Positions 7,395 through 16,071 of a DNA stretch of 64,000 bases are shown piece after piece. Within the stretch, counting starts at the first letter, position 1, and each line of letters opens with the position of its first letter. The notes under the pieces were generated by a model that did no database searches, was not told the origin of the DNA, and worked only from the letters and a program-made list of their open reading frames with translations. Origin of the DNA: Sphingobacterium tenebrionis (lineage in GTDB: Bacteria > Bacteroidota > Bacteroidia > Sphingobacteriales > Sphingobacteriaceae); NCBI RefSeq assembly GCF_037126265.1, contig NZ_JAYLLN010000012.1, forward strand, positions 13,534 to 77,533, given 5' to 3'. Position numbers and translations under genes: made by a program.

Positions 7395-8759
7395 ATGAAA
7401 AATTTAAACACTTCGACAATTTTTGCAGGAATTTTATTCATGCTATTTGCTGTTTTTTCTGCAAAAAATGCAGCCGCCCAAGGTTATTATGAGGATGATT
7501 TGGAATTTGATGACTTCTATCATGAATTAAGCCCCTATGGCGACTGGTATAGAGACCCAGAATATGGTGATGTTTGGTATCCTAATGAAGGACGCGATTT
7601 TCGTCCTTATGGAACCAATGGCTATTGGACCATGACCGAATATGGTAACACATGGGTTTCTAATTACGACTGGGGATGGGCTCCATTCCACTATGGTCGT
7701 TGGATTCACCGTAGCCATCGTGGCTGGGCCTGGATCCCTGGATATGAATGGGGACCGGCTTGGGTAAATTGGCGTAATGGTGGTGGATACTACGGTTGGG
7801 CTCCAATGTCGCCTGGTATTTCTGTAACCGTTAATATTGGTTTACCGATTAATCTTTGGTTATTCCTACCTACCGGTCGTATCTATGATAACCATATGTC
7901 TCGTTACTGGTCTTACGGAAACCGTAATATCTATAACAGAACTACGATTATCAACAACACCTATATCGTTAATAACAACCATTACTATGGTGGACCATCA
8001 CGTCGTGATATCGAACGTGGACTTGGTAGACGTGTAGATGTAAGAAATGTGAATTTTAGCCGCGATCGTTCTGTAAGTCGCGTTGGAAGAAACTCGGTAG
8101 ATATGTACCGTCCGGATAGAAACTCTGCTAGAGCAAACCGTTCAGCAAGAATAGGTAGCCCTTCGAACAATAGAGGTACCATCTCTAGATCAGAAGGTAA
8201 TAGAAGCTCAAGTTCTCGCTCAGAAAGTAATAGAGGTACCATCTCTCGTTCTGAAGGTAATAGAAGCTCAAGTTCTCGTTCATCTTCAAGAAGTGGAAAC
8301 TATAATATTACTAAGGATGAAAACGGTCAACGTGTGATGCGTATTGGCAACTCTAACAACGCTAATAGTAGAACCGAGCGTTCTCAAGGAAACACAAGAA
8401 GTACAACGACTCGTCCCACTGAACAGTCAAGAAGAAGCGAATCGATGAGCAGAGGTCAACAAAGACAGACTGCTCCGAGACAAGAAACTGCAAGGCAGTC
8501 TGCTCCGAGACAATCATCTCCAAGGCAAGCAGCTCCACGTCAGGAAAGTCGTCCGCAGCGTTCTCAACAAATGGAACGTTCAAGCAGACCACAAACGCAG
8601 AACCGTGTTTTCCAAACGAGTAATCAATCCCAGTCAAGAGGTTCTCAAAGTAGACCAGCTGTGGAAAGAAGCTCAAGCCGTTCTAGCCAACCTGCCGCAA
8701 GATCTAATGGCGGTGGTAATTCTGGACGTTCGGAACGAGGAAATTCAGGAAGAAGATAA
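7395..8759 (+). CDS. Exported DUF6600-type protein with basic Ser/Arg/Gln-rich tail
   Basis: The 454-residue protein has a signal peptide (1-28, ending NAAAQ), then an aromatic domain (about 35-150) with repeated Y/W-G-x-W motifs: LSPYGDWYRDPEYGDVWYP, NGYWTMTEYGNTWVSNYDWGWAPFHYGRW, GWAWIPGYEWGPAW. This is the DUF6600 pattern, function unknown. A short hydrophobic stretch follows (about 150-170), then about 250 residues of low-complexity Ser/Arg/Gln/Asn. Within the tail a 20-residue unit starting GTISRSEGN is repeated in tandem (about residues 259-298) with almost identical DNA. The tail is strongly basic and might bind nucleic acid or cell-surface polyanions; that is inference. A strong terminator follows. 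Confidence 0.85.
   Translation: MKNLNTSTIFAGILFMLFAVFSAKNAAAQGYYEDDLEFDDFYHELSPYGDWYRDPEYGDVWYPNEGRDFRPYGTNGYWTMTEYGNTWVSNYDWGWAPFHYGRWIHRSHRGWAWIPGYEWGPAWVNWRNGGGYYGWAPMSPGISVTVNIGLPINLWLFLPTGRIYDNHMSRYWSYGNRNIYNRTTIINNTYIVNNNHYYGGPSRRDIERGLGRRVDVRNVNFSRDRSVSRVGRNSVDMYRPDRNSARANRSARIGSPSNNRGTISRSEGNRSSSSRSESNRGTISRSEGNRSSSSRSSSRSGNYNITKDENGQRVMRIGNSNNANSRTERSQGNTRSTTTRPTEQSRRSESMSRGQQRQTAPRQETARQSAPRQSSPRQAAPRQESRPQRSQQMERSSRPQTQNRVFQTSNQSQSRGSQSRPAVERSSSRSSQPAARSNGGGNSGRSERGNSGRR
8173..8292. repeat. Tandem 60-bp repeat inside the DUF6600-type gene
   Basis: Two adjacent, nearly identical ~60-bp units each encode GTISRSEGNRSSSSRS plus four residues. The near identity at the DNA level suggests a recent duplication and potential length variation of the basic tail. 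Confidence 0.75.
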
Positions 8760-8791
8760 TACATACATTTAGTCGAAATAAATTTTAAAGA

Positions 8792-8825
8792 GGTCGTATA
8801 CACAGCAGTATACGGCCTTTTTTTG
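8792..8825 (+). terminator. Rho-independent terminator after the DUF6600-type gene
   Basis: A 10-bp stem GGTCGTATAC / GTATACGGCC (8792-8801 and 8808-8817) with loop ACAGCA is followed by eight T residues. There is one G-T pair; otherwise it is perfect. Confidence 0.85.
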
Positions 8826-8880
8826 TATGGTTGGAGAGATAAGGATCTTGGTAAATTCAACCGAATTTTTCACCATTTGG

Positions 8881-8975
8881 AATCGCGCTGCAAGTGAGAT
8901 CTAAGTGAGGTGTAAGTGACTTGTAAGTGACTTTATACACTTACACCTCACTTGCAAATTACTTACAAACTGCTT
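8881..8975 (+). repeat. Helically phased 4+4 heptamer element, copy 1
   Basis: After a leader AATCGCGCTGC come four heptamers, AAGTGAG, AAGTGAG, AAGTGAC and AAGTGAC, starting at 8892, 8903, 8914 and 8925, exactly 11 bp apart. After a 4-bp centre come four heptamers in inverse orientation, TACACTT, CTCACTT, ATTACTT and ACTGCTT, at 8936, 8947, 8958 and 8969, again 11 bp apart. The two arms can pair; 8903-8918 and 8938-8953 form a perfect 16-bp stem. A second element with the same plan but a different word lies at 58942-59037. It occupies the 325-bp gap between the terminator at 8792 and pncB. I know of no named family with this layout. Confidence 0.8.
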
Positions 8976-9084
8976 AAGCCTCGAGGGTAACTCGATTTCA
9001 TAATTCGGAAATATGCTGCTAAAAACCCGAAATTCTTCTATTTTTACTAAATTGTAAGGAACAGAAAAGCATAAATCACACCTA

Positions 9085-10263
9085 ATGGCAAAACTAAAAT
9101 CCATTTTAGACAACGATTTCTATAAATTCACGATGCAATACGCTGTCGTTAAGTTGTTTCCAAAAGCAAAAGCGAGATACCAGTTCATCAATCGTGGTAA
9201 ACATAAATTTCCGGAAGGATTTGCAGCGAAATTCAGAGAGGCCGTGGATAAGATGGTCGATTTGAAATTAACCAAAGCCGAGAAAACCTTTTTTTCAAAA
9301 ACATGTCCCTACATCGATCCTACCTATTTTGATTTTCTCCAAGGTTACCAGTACGACCCGGATGAGGTGAAGATTACCCAAAAGGGAGATGATCTGATCG
9401 TGAAGATCGAGGGATATTGGTACAGGACCATTCTTTGGGAGGTGCCTTTGATGGCCCTGATCTGCGAATTGTATTATGAAATGACCGGCTTGCAAAGGGT
9501 GGACGATGAAGAGGTCATGAAGATCGTAAATGATAAGATGGACAAATACGATAAGCTGAACATCACCATTGCCGATTTTGGAACCCGACGTAGACATTCC
9601 TCAGCCGTGCATGATTTGGTGATCAAAGCATTGAAATCCCATAAATCCAATACCTTCATCGGTACCAGCAATGTTCATTTTGCCATGAAATATGAAACAA
9701 AACCGATCGGCACGCATGCCCATGAATGGTTTATGTTCCATGCTGCGAAATATGGTTATAAAATGGCGAACCTGCTTGGGCTGGAGAACTGGTCCAACGT
9801 GTATCGTGGGGATTTGGGGATCGCCTTATCTGATACCTATACCACCGAAGTTTTCTTCAAACAGTTTGATAAAAAATTGTCCAAATTATTTGATGGGGTA
9901 AGGCATGATAGTGGTGATCCGATCGAATTTGCACAAAAGACCATCGATCATTATAAAAGCAGGGGGATCAACCCTTTGACCAAGACCATAATCTTTTCCG
10001 ATGGATTGGATTATGAAAAGGTGGTGAAGATCGTGAAATTCAGCCAGGATAAAATCGGCCATTCCTTTGGTATCGGAACAGATTTCACCAATGATGTGGG
10101 ACTACCACGGATGAATATCGTGCTGAAAATGACGGAAGCCTATCCGGATGAAGGGGAATGGACACCGGTTATCAAACTTTCCGACGAGCCGAACAAACAT
10201 ACCGGTGATCCAGAAGAAATAAAAATGGCGAAGCGATTCTTAAATATCCAGGAACATGAGTAG
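9085..10263 (+). CDS. pncB: Nicotinate phosphoribosyltransferase
   Basis: The 392-residue enzyme joins nicotinate to phosphoribosyl pyrophosphate to make nicotinate mononucleotide, the salvage entry into NAD. The N-terminus LKSILDNDFYKFTMQYAVVKLFP, the motif FGTRRRHS and GTSNVHFAMKYETKPIGTHAHEW (around the phospho-accepting His of the family), and VRHDSGDP then GIGTDFTND are all PncB signatures. Its length is normal for the bacterial form. The last 8 bp overlap the start of the methyltransferase gene, so the two are translated as a coupled pair. Confidence 0.97.
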   Translation: MAKLKSILDNDFYKFTMQYAVVKLFPKAKARYQFINRGKHKFPEGFAAKFREAVDKMVDLKLTKAEKTFFSKTCPYIDPTYFDFLQGYQYDPDEVKITQKGDDLIVKIEGYWYRTILWEVPLMALICELYYEMTGLQRVDDEEVMKIVNDKMDKYDKLNITIADFGTRRRHSSAVHDLVIKALKSHKSNTFIGTSNVHFAMKYETKPIGTHAHEWFMFHAAKYGYKMANLLGLENWSNVYRGDLGIALSDTYTTEVFFKQFDKKLSKLFDGVRHDSGDPIEFAQKTIDHYKSRGINPLTKTIIFSDGLDYEKVVKIVKFSQDKIGHSFGIGTDFTNDVGLPRMNIVLKMTEAYPDEGEWTPVIKLSDEPNKHTGDPEEIKMAKRFLNIQEHE

Positions 10264-11008
10264 AGATGTATATGGCGATGCCTTATTTGATTATAAGGAA
10301 AAGGGGGAACTGAGCCATCCCCTACTATTGCATAGCAGTTATGGCGATATCGAGGAAATGCCGGTGGAGGTTTTTTACAGGCAGGATGATGATATCCCGG
10401 AATTGGAATTTATCGCCTTGTCGTTATGTGATGGTAAGGTGTTGGATGTGGGGGCAGGAACAGGTGTTCATGCTTTATACCTTCAGGAAAAAGGATTTGA
10501 TGTGACGGCTTTGGAGATTTCAGAGATCGCTTGTAATATCATGCGGGAAAGAGGTGTTGGGAAAGTGGTGCATGGGGATTTTTTCCAATATGGGGGTGAA
10601 GAAAAGTATGATACCTTGTTGTTCTTGATGAACGGAATCGGGATTGCTGGGACTTTGGAGGGATTTCGGAAGGTGCTTCAACATGCCAAAACATTGATGT
10701 CGGATAGAGGGCAGTTGCTGTTTGATAGCTCGGATATTTCTTATTTGTATGAAGAATATAAGATCAAAAGGCCGGAGCATTATTTTGGGGAGATCAATTT
10801 TCAATATGAGTATAAGGAACAGAAGGGGGATTTGTTTAAGTGGTTGTATATTGATCAAGAGACTTTGATTAAAATAGCGAGGGAAGAGGGATGGGTAGTT
10901 CAGATCCTTTTTGAGGATGAGAATGATCAGTATTTGGTGAGGATGGAGCCTTTTAAAGAGGATTCTACGTCATTGCGAGGAGGTACGACGAAGCAATCTT
11001 TGGATTAG
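10256..11008 (+). CDS. SAM-dependent methyltransferase with a REP-derived C-terminus
   Basis: A 250-residue class I methyltransferase: VLDVGAGTGVHALYL (about residues 62-76) is the SAM-binding motif I, followed by the acidic end of strand 2 (ALEIS) and FLMNGIGIAGTLEGF as motif IV/V. The substrate is unknown. It overlaps pncB by 8 bp. The final residues, STSLRGGTTKQSLD and the stop codon, are encoded by the left arm of a REP-like palindrome (10979-11042), so the natural end of the protein was probably near FKED before the element arrived. Confidence 0.85.
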   Translation: MSRDVYGDALFDYKEKGELSHPLLLHSSYGDIEEMPVEVFYRQDDDIPELEFIALSLCDGKVLDVGAGTGVHALYLQEKGFDVTALEISEIACNIMRERGVGKVVHGDFFQYGGEEKYDTLLFLMNGIGIAGTLEGFRKVLQHAKTLMSDRGQLLFDSSDISYLYEEYKIKRPEHYFGEINFQYEYKEQKGDLFKWLYIDQETLIKIAREEGWVVQILFEDENDQYLVRMEPFKEDSTSLRGGTTKQSLD

Positions 11009-11042
11009 TGTAAAAAGATTGCTTCGTTCCTCGCAATGACGT
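10979..11042. repeat. REP-like palindrome, family 1, locus B (overlaps a gene end)
   Basis: Left arm CGTCATTGCGAGGAGGTACG then ACGAAGCAATCTTT, right arm AAAGATTGCTTCGTTCC then TCGCAATGACG. The left arm contains the last codons and stop (11006-11008) of the methyltransferase, and the right arm ends 11 bp before the 3' end of serS. It is thus placed between convergent genes, as at loci A and C. Confidence 0.88.
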
Positions 11043-11053
11043 GTAAAAATCCC

Positions 11054-12325
11054 TTAATCAATATACTCAAAGCCTACATAAGGCACCAATACCTCCGGAA
11101 TCTTAATCCCTTTATCAGTTTGGTTATTCTCCAATAGCGTCGCTACAATCCTTGGTAAAGCCAATGCTGAACCATTCAATGTATGCGCTAAAGTAGTTTT
11201 TCCGTCCTCATTCTTAAACCTCACCTTCAACCTATTCGATTGATAAGTCTCAAAATTAGAAACAGAAGAAACCTCCAACCAACGTTGCTGCGCAGCAGAA
11301 AAAGTCTCCATATCATAGGTCATTGCAGAGGCAAAACTCATATCTCCACCACACAACCTCAACACACGATAAGGCAATCCCAACTTCTGCAATAAAGACT
11401 GTACATACGTACTCATTTCCTCTAATGTCTCATAAGATTTCTCCGGGTGAACAATCTGAACCAACTCCACCTTATCAAACTGGTGCAATCTATTCAAACC
11501 ACGCACATGCGCGCCATAAGATCCTGCCTCACGACGGAAACAAGGCGTATATCCACAATGTCTGATCGGAAAATCTTCCGCTTTAACAATAACATCACGG
11601 TAAATATTGGTGATCGGCACCTCAGCCGTTGGGATCATGTATAGCTCATCTTGCGTAACATGGTACATCTGCCCTTCTTTATCCGGCAATTGTCCCGTTG
11701 CATAGGCCGAAGCTTCATTCACAACGATCGGAACCTGCACCTCACCATAGCCCATCTTGGTCGCTTCATCCAAAAAGAAATTGATCAATCCTCTTTGCAA
11801 TCTAGCACCTTTTCCTTTATACACCGGAAAGCCGGCTCCTGTAATCTTGGTTCCTAACTCAAAATCAATGATATCGTATTTCGAGGCCAACTCCCAGTGT
11901 GGAAGTGTATCAGCTCCCAAAGATGGAATTTCTCCATTGGTCAATACCACTTCATTATCTTCCGGGGTCAATCCTTTTGGTACCATATGGTATGGTAAAT
12001 TAGGTAATTGCACGAGTTTAGACTGCAAATCCTGCTCTACCTGCTCCAAGGTATCCTGTAAGTTTTTAATCTGTTCTTTATATGCTGCGGAACGCGATTT
12101 GATAGCTTCGGCTTCTTCTTTCTTACCTTGGCGCATCAAATCTCCAATTTGCTTTGCAGAGGAGTTGGCTTCAGCTGCGATGGAGTCCGATTCATTTTGA
12201 ACCTTACGACGTTGCTCGTCTAAGGCAATGATCTGATCTACCAATTCTGCATCGTTGAAATTCTTTACAGCAAGTCTTTCAACTACTTCATTCCTGTTCT
12301 CACGGATGTAATTTAACTGCAACAT
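11054..12325 (-). CDS. serS: Seryl-tRNA synthetase
   Basis: The 423-residue class II synthetase charges tRNA-Ser with serine. It has the N-terminal coiled-coil arm that grips the tRNA long variable arm (about residues 30-105, rich in E/K/Q), motif 2 CFRREAGSYGAHVRGLNRLHQFDKVE, and motif 3 LNGSALALPRIVATLLEN near the C-terminus. Length and start MLQLNYIRENR are standard for the family. It converges on the methyltransferase with a REP-like palindrome in between. Confidence 0.98.
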   Translation of the reverse strand: MLQLNYIRENRNEVVERLAVKNFNDAELVDQIIALDEQRRKVQNESDSIAAEANSSAKQIGDLMRQGKKEEAEAIKSRSAAYKEQIKNLQDTLEQVEQDLQSKLVQLPNLPYHMVPKGLTPEDNEVVLTNGEIPSLGADTLPHWELASKYDIIDFELGTKITGAGFPVYKGKGARLQRGLINFFLDEATKMGYGEVQVPIVVNEASAYATGQLPDKEGQMYHVTQDELYMIPTAEVPITNIYRDVIVKAEDFPIRHCGYTPCFRREAGSYGAHVRGLNRLHQFDKVELVQIVHPEKSYETLEEMSTYVQSLLQKLGLPYRVLRLCGGDMSFASAMTYDMETFSAAQQRWLEVSSVSNFETYQSNRLKVRFKNEDGKTTLAHTLNGSALALPRIVATLLENNQTDKGIKIPEVLVPYVGFEYID

Positions 12326-12354
12326 ATAATTTTGCTTTTATTTAATAATGTCTG

Positions 12355-12362
12355 CAAAGATA
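12355..12362 (-). promoter_or_regulatory. Putative -7 box of serS
   Basis: TATCTTTG on the minus strand (12362-12355) matches TAnnTTTG exactly and lies 29 bp before the serS start codon. Confidence 0.5.
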
Positions 12363-12395
12363 AGAAGATTCCTATCTATTTTGTATCATTGCATC

Positions 12396-12938
12396 ATGAA
12401 AAACAGCTGGATAATCTGCTTGATACTAGCAATGGCTATGATTTTTCCGTTCACTGGTACGGCTCAACAAGCAAGTATTAATGATTTCATGGTGAAAGAA
12501 AATCTTTCTCAGAATGGAAAACTCGCTATTATTGCCACGGATTCACTTGAAAAAACCAATAATCAGGTGAACGGTGATTACAAGTTCACGATCAATGGTT
12601 TCCAGCAAGATCTGCGTTTTACAGATGGAGTAGCTGTTACAAGCAACCCGATCGAATCCTCCACATTTGTTTTTTTCAAGCATAAATCGGGCGATAAGGA
12701 AATCGGGAAATTATTTTTTCTTCGGGTAACCGAAAAAGGGATAAGCCCTTACAAGATCTCTGGTTTTCTGCTGATCGTCGTTCCATTGCTGGTCTTATTC
12801 ATCGCGTATAAATTAAAGCGATTCCTGATCACCCTTTTGATCATTGCCTTAGTGTACTTCTATTTGAATTATAGCAAAGGATTAGACGTGAAACAGCTGA
12901 TCGAGAGTACTATACTTGGGTTGAAAGATCTGATCTAA
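12396..12938 (+). CDS. Exported membrane protein of unknown function
   Basis: The 180-residue product starts at the ATG at 12396, where a clean signal peptide begins (MKNSWIICLILAMAMIF, ending TGTAQQ); the upstream ATG at 12348 would add a basic stretch before it. After a beta-rich periplasmic region of about 90 residues come two membrane helices (about 123-141 and 146-162) and a short amphipathic end. I do not recognise a family. It is divergent from serS and converges on the BamA-like gene with a 26-bp gap. Confidence 0.65.
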   Translation: MKNSWIICLILAMAMIFPFTGTAQQASINDFMVKENLSQNGKLAIIATDSLEKTNNQVNGDYKFTINGFQQDLRFTDGVAVTSNPIESSTFVFFKHKSGDKEIGKLFFLRVTEKGISPYKISGFLLIVVPLLVLFIAYKLKRFLITLLIIALVYFYLNYSKGLDVKQLIESTILGLKDLI

Positions 12939-12964
12939 ACGATCTTCGCAAGGCTTACCATCTT

Positions 12965-15313
12965 TTAAAATGGCATTCCAACACCAAAATTATATTGGAT
13001 AAAATTATAGCGGTCTGGGCGGTTGCTCAGTGCATATTGGTATTTGAAATCCTTGGAATCAAACAGATGCCTGATGACCCATTGTTCTTTACCACGGAAC
13101 TGCGGATCTTTGACCTTCAAACCCGCATCTAAGCGGATGGTAAAATAATCCATATCCACACGCAATCCAAAACCGGTACCTATGGCAATTTGGGATAGGA
13201 ACTTACTTCCGACAAATTCCCCATCGATATTGAAATCGTCCTTACGCAATCGCCAAATATTTCCGGCATCGATAAAAGTAGCTCCATTAAGTTTGGCGCC
13301 GAAGAAGTTATTCAACATCCGGAAGCGGTATTCCGCATTGGTTTCGATCTTTACCTCCCCCAGCTGATCCAGGTTGCGGAGGTTCAATCGGATATTCTCC
13401 GGTTTGGTAGAACGGTTATAACCCCCTGGTCCCAATGTTCTGGCCTGCCAAGCACGGATACCGTTCATACCGCCTGAAAAGAAACTCTTTTCAAAGATGA
13501 TCAAGGTAGAATTGTTACCATAAGGCACAATCACCCCCGAATTAAAGCGAAATACAAATTGTTTATTACCGCCCAGGAATTTATACCAACGGTAATCGAC
13601 TTCGCCCTTCACATATTGCAGATAAGGAACGCCGAACAATAACTTCTCTCCCTTATCATTGGTACGCAGGTTGAGGGTATTGGACAATAGCCCCAAAAGG
13701 TTACCACTGATATCCGCGGCACCACGGAAATAGCTGAAGCTTTCTTTGGAAGTCAGTTTTGGCGCATTATAGGTATAGGCATATTGTGAACCCAATCCAA
13801 AATATCGACGATTGTTACTACGCACATACAGCTCGTAACCCTGTTCGATCAGGTTATTCATAAAGGATTCGTTCAATCGGCCATCACGGTATTCGATCAC
13901 TACAGGCGTGAAACTATGCATCTTGTTGGTCGCTTCGTACCATTGGTAGTTCAAGCTGTTGATAAAATAGCGGTTGGCATAGGTCTGATCTTGGAAAAAC
14001 AACTGCAGACTGGAGGATATCGTGGTTCTTGGAAGCCCAAAACGTCCAACACTTCGAACGCGGAAAGGCGCCAATATGCGTGGAAAGGATAGGTTGACCC
14101 CGATCTGGAAATCATTGTTGAAGATCTTGTCCGACAAACTTCCCGGTAGTCTGGAATCAAAAAGTACCCCGTAGCGCATGCGCACCTCGATGGTTTCCGA
14201 ACCACCGAACACATTTCGATGGGCAAAGGTATTTCCCACGTTGAACCCGCTCATCCCCGAACTGAAAGTAAATTCTCCTTCCATTTGGTTGCTCATGGCC
14301 GCACGCGGAATGAGGTTATAATAAACATCCAACAACGCGGAATCCTTTTTTTGGTAGTTGATCTTTACCGACCGGAAACCATTCATCTCATAGAGCCTAT
14401 CGTAGGACAGTTCCTCGTTTTCGCTATTGTATTTCTGTCCTCTCCGTAAGAACGCATAGCGGGATAAAGGCGATAAGCGAAACTTACCGGTCTCATCCAG
14501 ATAAACGATCTTACGAAGGGTATCCAGGTAAGCTTCTTCATTTTTCCGCAGGGATGGATCGGCTGCTTCCACCCGGAAATACACCGAATCGATGTGATAG
14601 ATCTGATGCGCTGACGAATCACTGGGATTGGAAACTTGTATGGAAAGATCGGTTTTATGTTGAAGACCTATGGTATCCACCGCAACACGCATATACTGCC
14701 GTAGGTAATCATAGTACCCTCGCTCACGCATACTGGTATATAATTTTTCCCTTTCCAGATAAAGATCGGCAGCATCATATTGCTTGCCAACTTTCACGAG
14801 GCTGCCCGGAACGACCTCCTCTTGATAGATCCGATCCACTTCTGGATCCTGCACTTCCTGGTTGATAGCATTGACCAGGTAACCTTGGCCAGGTTCCGTA
14901 TTGAATTCAATTCTCGCTTTTTTGTTTTTGATCAAAACCTGGGGTTTCACCTGGGCATTGAAATAGCCCTTGGTCTGCAGGAAACGTTGGATCTGGTTGG
15001 CGGAAAGTTCCACCAGGGCAGAATCCAAAATCCGTGGGGCTTCACCTACGTTTTTGATCCCATCTGTTTTATAGGCTCCATCACGGGTATTGAAAATATT
15101 GTAAATGGTTAAATATAAGGGGGAATTGGGACGGATATCATTGGCCACGTATTGACCGGCACTCTCCTTCAATTGTTGATTGACACCGTTGATATCTACA
15201 TCCGTCACCAAGGCTTGGTCTTCTTCCAAGTACTTCGCTGAACGGCATGCTGCAAAAAATAGCAACAAAAACGTTATACTTGCAAAAATAAACAAACTTC
15301 TTTTTTTAGTCAT
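12965..15313 (-). CDS. BamA/TamA-like outer-membrane lipoprotein (surface antigen D15 family)
   Basis: About 782 residues if started at MTKKRSLF (15313); an ATG at 15322 adds only MGR. The signal ends LLFFAACRS, a lipoprotein cleavage site. POTRA-like repeats follow (about residues 30-330; for example LVTDVDINGVNQQLKE, FLQTKGYFNAQVKPQ), then a C-terminal beta barrel (about 400-782) ending in an aromatic FNFGVGMPF-type strand. The barrel includes GGMNGIRAWQARTLGPGGYN, similar to the conserved loop-6 VRGF/Y region of Omp85 proteins. It probably inserts or exports outer-membrane or surface proteins. Start codons of this gene and of the divergent TrmH gene overlap or lie 7 bp apart. Confidence 0.87.
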   Translation of the reverse strand: MTKKRSLFIFASITFLLLFFAACRSAKYLEEDQALVTDVDINGVNQQLKESAGQYVANDIRPNSPLYLTIYNIFNTRDGAYKTDGIKNVGEAPRILDSALVELSANQIQRFLQTKGYFNAQVKPQVLIKNKKARIEFNTEPGQGYLVNAINQEVQDPEVDRIYQEEVVPGSLVKVGKQYDAADLYLEREKLYTSMRERGYYDYLRQYMRVAVDTIGLQHKTDLSIQVSNPSDSSAHQIYHIDSVYFRVEAADPSLRKNEEAYLDTLRKIVYLDETGKFRLSPLSRYAFLRRGQKYNSENEELSYDRLYEMNGFRSVKINYQKKDSALLDVYYNLIPRAAMSNQMEGEFTFSSGMSGFNVGNTFAHRNVFGGSETIEVRMRYGVLFDSRLPGSLSDKIFNNDFQIGVNLSFPRILAPFRVRSVGRFGLPRTTISSSLQLFFQDQTYANRYFINSLNYQWYEATNKMHSFTPVVIEYRDGRLNESFMNNLIEQGYELYVRSNNRRYFGLGSQYAYTYNAPKLTSKESFSYFRGAADISGNLLGLLSNTLNLRTNDKGEKLLFGVPYLQYVKGEVDYRWYKFLGGNKQFVFRFNSGVIVPYGNNSTLIIFEKSFFSGGMNGIRAWQARTLGPGGYNRSTKPENIRLNLRNLDQLGEVKIETNAEYRFRMLNNFFGAKLNGATFIDAGNIWRLRKDDFNIDGEFVGSKFLSQIAIGTGFGLRVDMDYFTIRLDAGLKVKDPQFRGKEQWVIRHLFDSKDFKYQYALSNRPDRYNFIQYNFGVGMPF

Positions 15314-15320
15314 TCGTCCC

Positions 15321-16070
15321 ATGTTGTCAAAAGCACAAATCAGTTTAATTACGTCATTGCAGCATAAAAAATTTCGTACCCAGCATCAATTATTTGTAGT
15401 GGAAGGAATTAAGTCCGTAATGGAATTTGTTGGCTCATCCTACAAAATACAAAAAATATGGGCGACGGCAGATGCCGCTGCAAAATTGGGGAAAATCCCT
15501 CAAAATATAAAACTGGAAGAAGTCACTGTAGCGGAATTTGGAAAAATCAGTAGCCTGAAGAATCCACAAGGGGCATTGGCAACGGTGGAAATCCCTGCTG
15601 AGGACGATCTAGACCCTGCTATCCTTGCGAACAAACACAGCTTGATCTTGGATGATGTGCAAGATCCAGGCAACTTAGGCACGATCATCCGCACCGCAGA
15701 ATGGTTCGGCATCGAGCACCTGATCTGCTCCCAAGGAACGGTGGATGCCTACAATCCCAAGGTAGTACAGGCAACCATGGGTTCCCTTTCCAGGATCAAG
15801 ATCCATTACCTGGATATCGAATCCTTTTTGGAAGAAAACCAGTTGCCCACATTCGGTGCCTTATTGGATGGCGATTCCATCTATGATACTGATTTTGGTA
15901 AGCAAGGCTTGATCATCATGGGCAATGAAGGGAATGGCATTCGGAAGAATCTGATCCCGAAAATCCAGAAAAAGGTGACCATTCCACGGGTCGGTGCTGC
16001 CGAATCATTGAATGTTGCTGTGGCGACTACCATATTCTGTTCAGAATTAACGAGACAAAAACTAAGATAA
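15321..16070 (+). CDS. TrmH/SpoU-family RNA 2'-O-methyltransferase
   Basis: The 249-residue protein starts at MLSKAQISLITSLQHKKFR, the usual start of this family; the frame is open upstream only because it runs antisense to the BamA-like gene. An N-terminal substrate-binding domain (about 10-85) is followed by the knotted SPOUT domain with its three motifs: LDDVQDPGNLGTIIRTAEWFG, IIMGNEGNGI and IPRVGAAESLNVAVA. It methylates ribose in rRNA or tRNA using SAM; the target nucleotide cannot be told. The MFS gene starts 1 bp after its stop. Confidence 0.93.
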   Translation: MLSKAQISLITSLQHKKFRTQHQLFVVEGIKSVMEFVGSSYKIQKIWATADAAAKLGKIPQNIKLEEVTVAEFGKISSLKNPQGALATVEIPAEDDLDPAILANKHSLILDDVQDPGNLGTIIRTAEWFGIEHLICSQGTVDAYNPKVVQATMGSLSRIKIHYLDIESFLEENQLPTFGALLDGDSIYDTDFGKQGLIIMGNEGNGIRKNLIPKIQKKVTIPRVGAAESLNVAVATTIFCSELTRQKLR

Positions 16071-16071
16071 T

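Noticed and set aside
8881..8975. Considered a CRISPR array
   Set aside because: Units are 7 bp with 4-bp spacers and half are inverted; no cas genes are present.
9295..9671. Open frames antisense to pncB
   Set aside because: pncB motifs are complete on the plus strand; no independent evidence for a gene.
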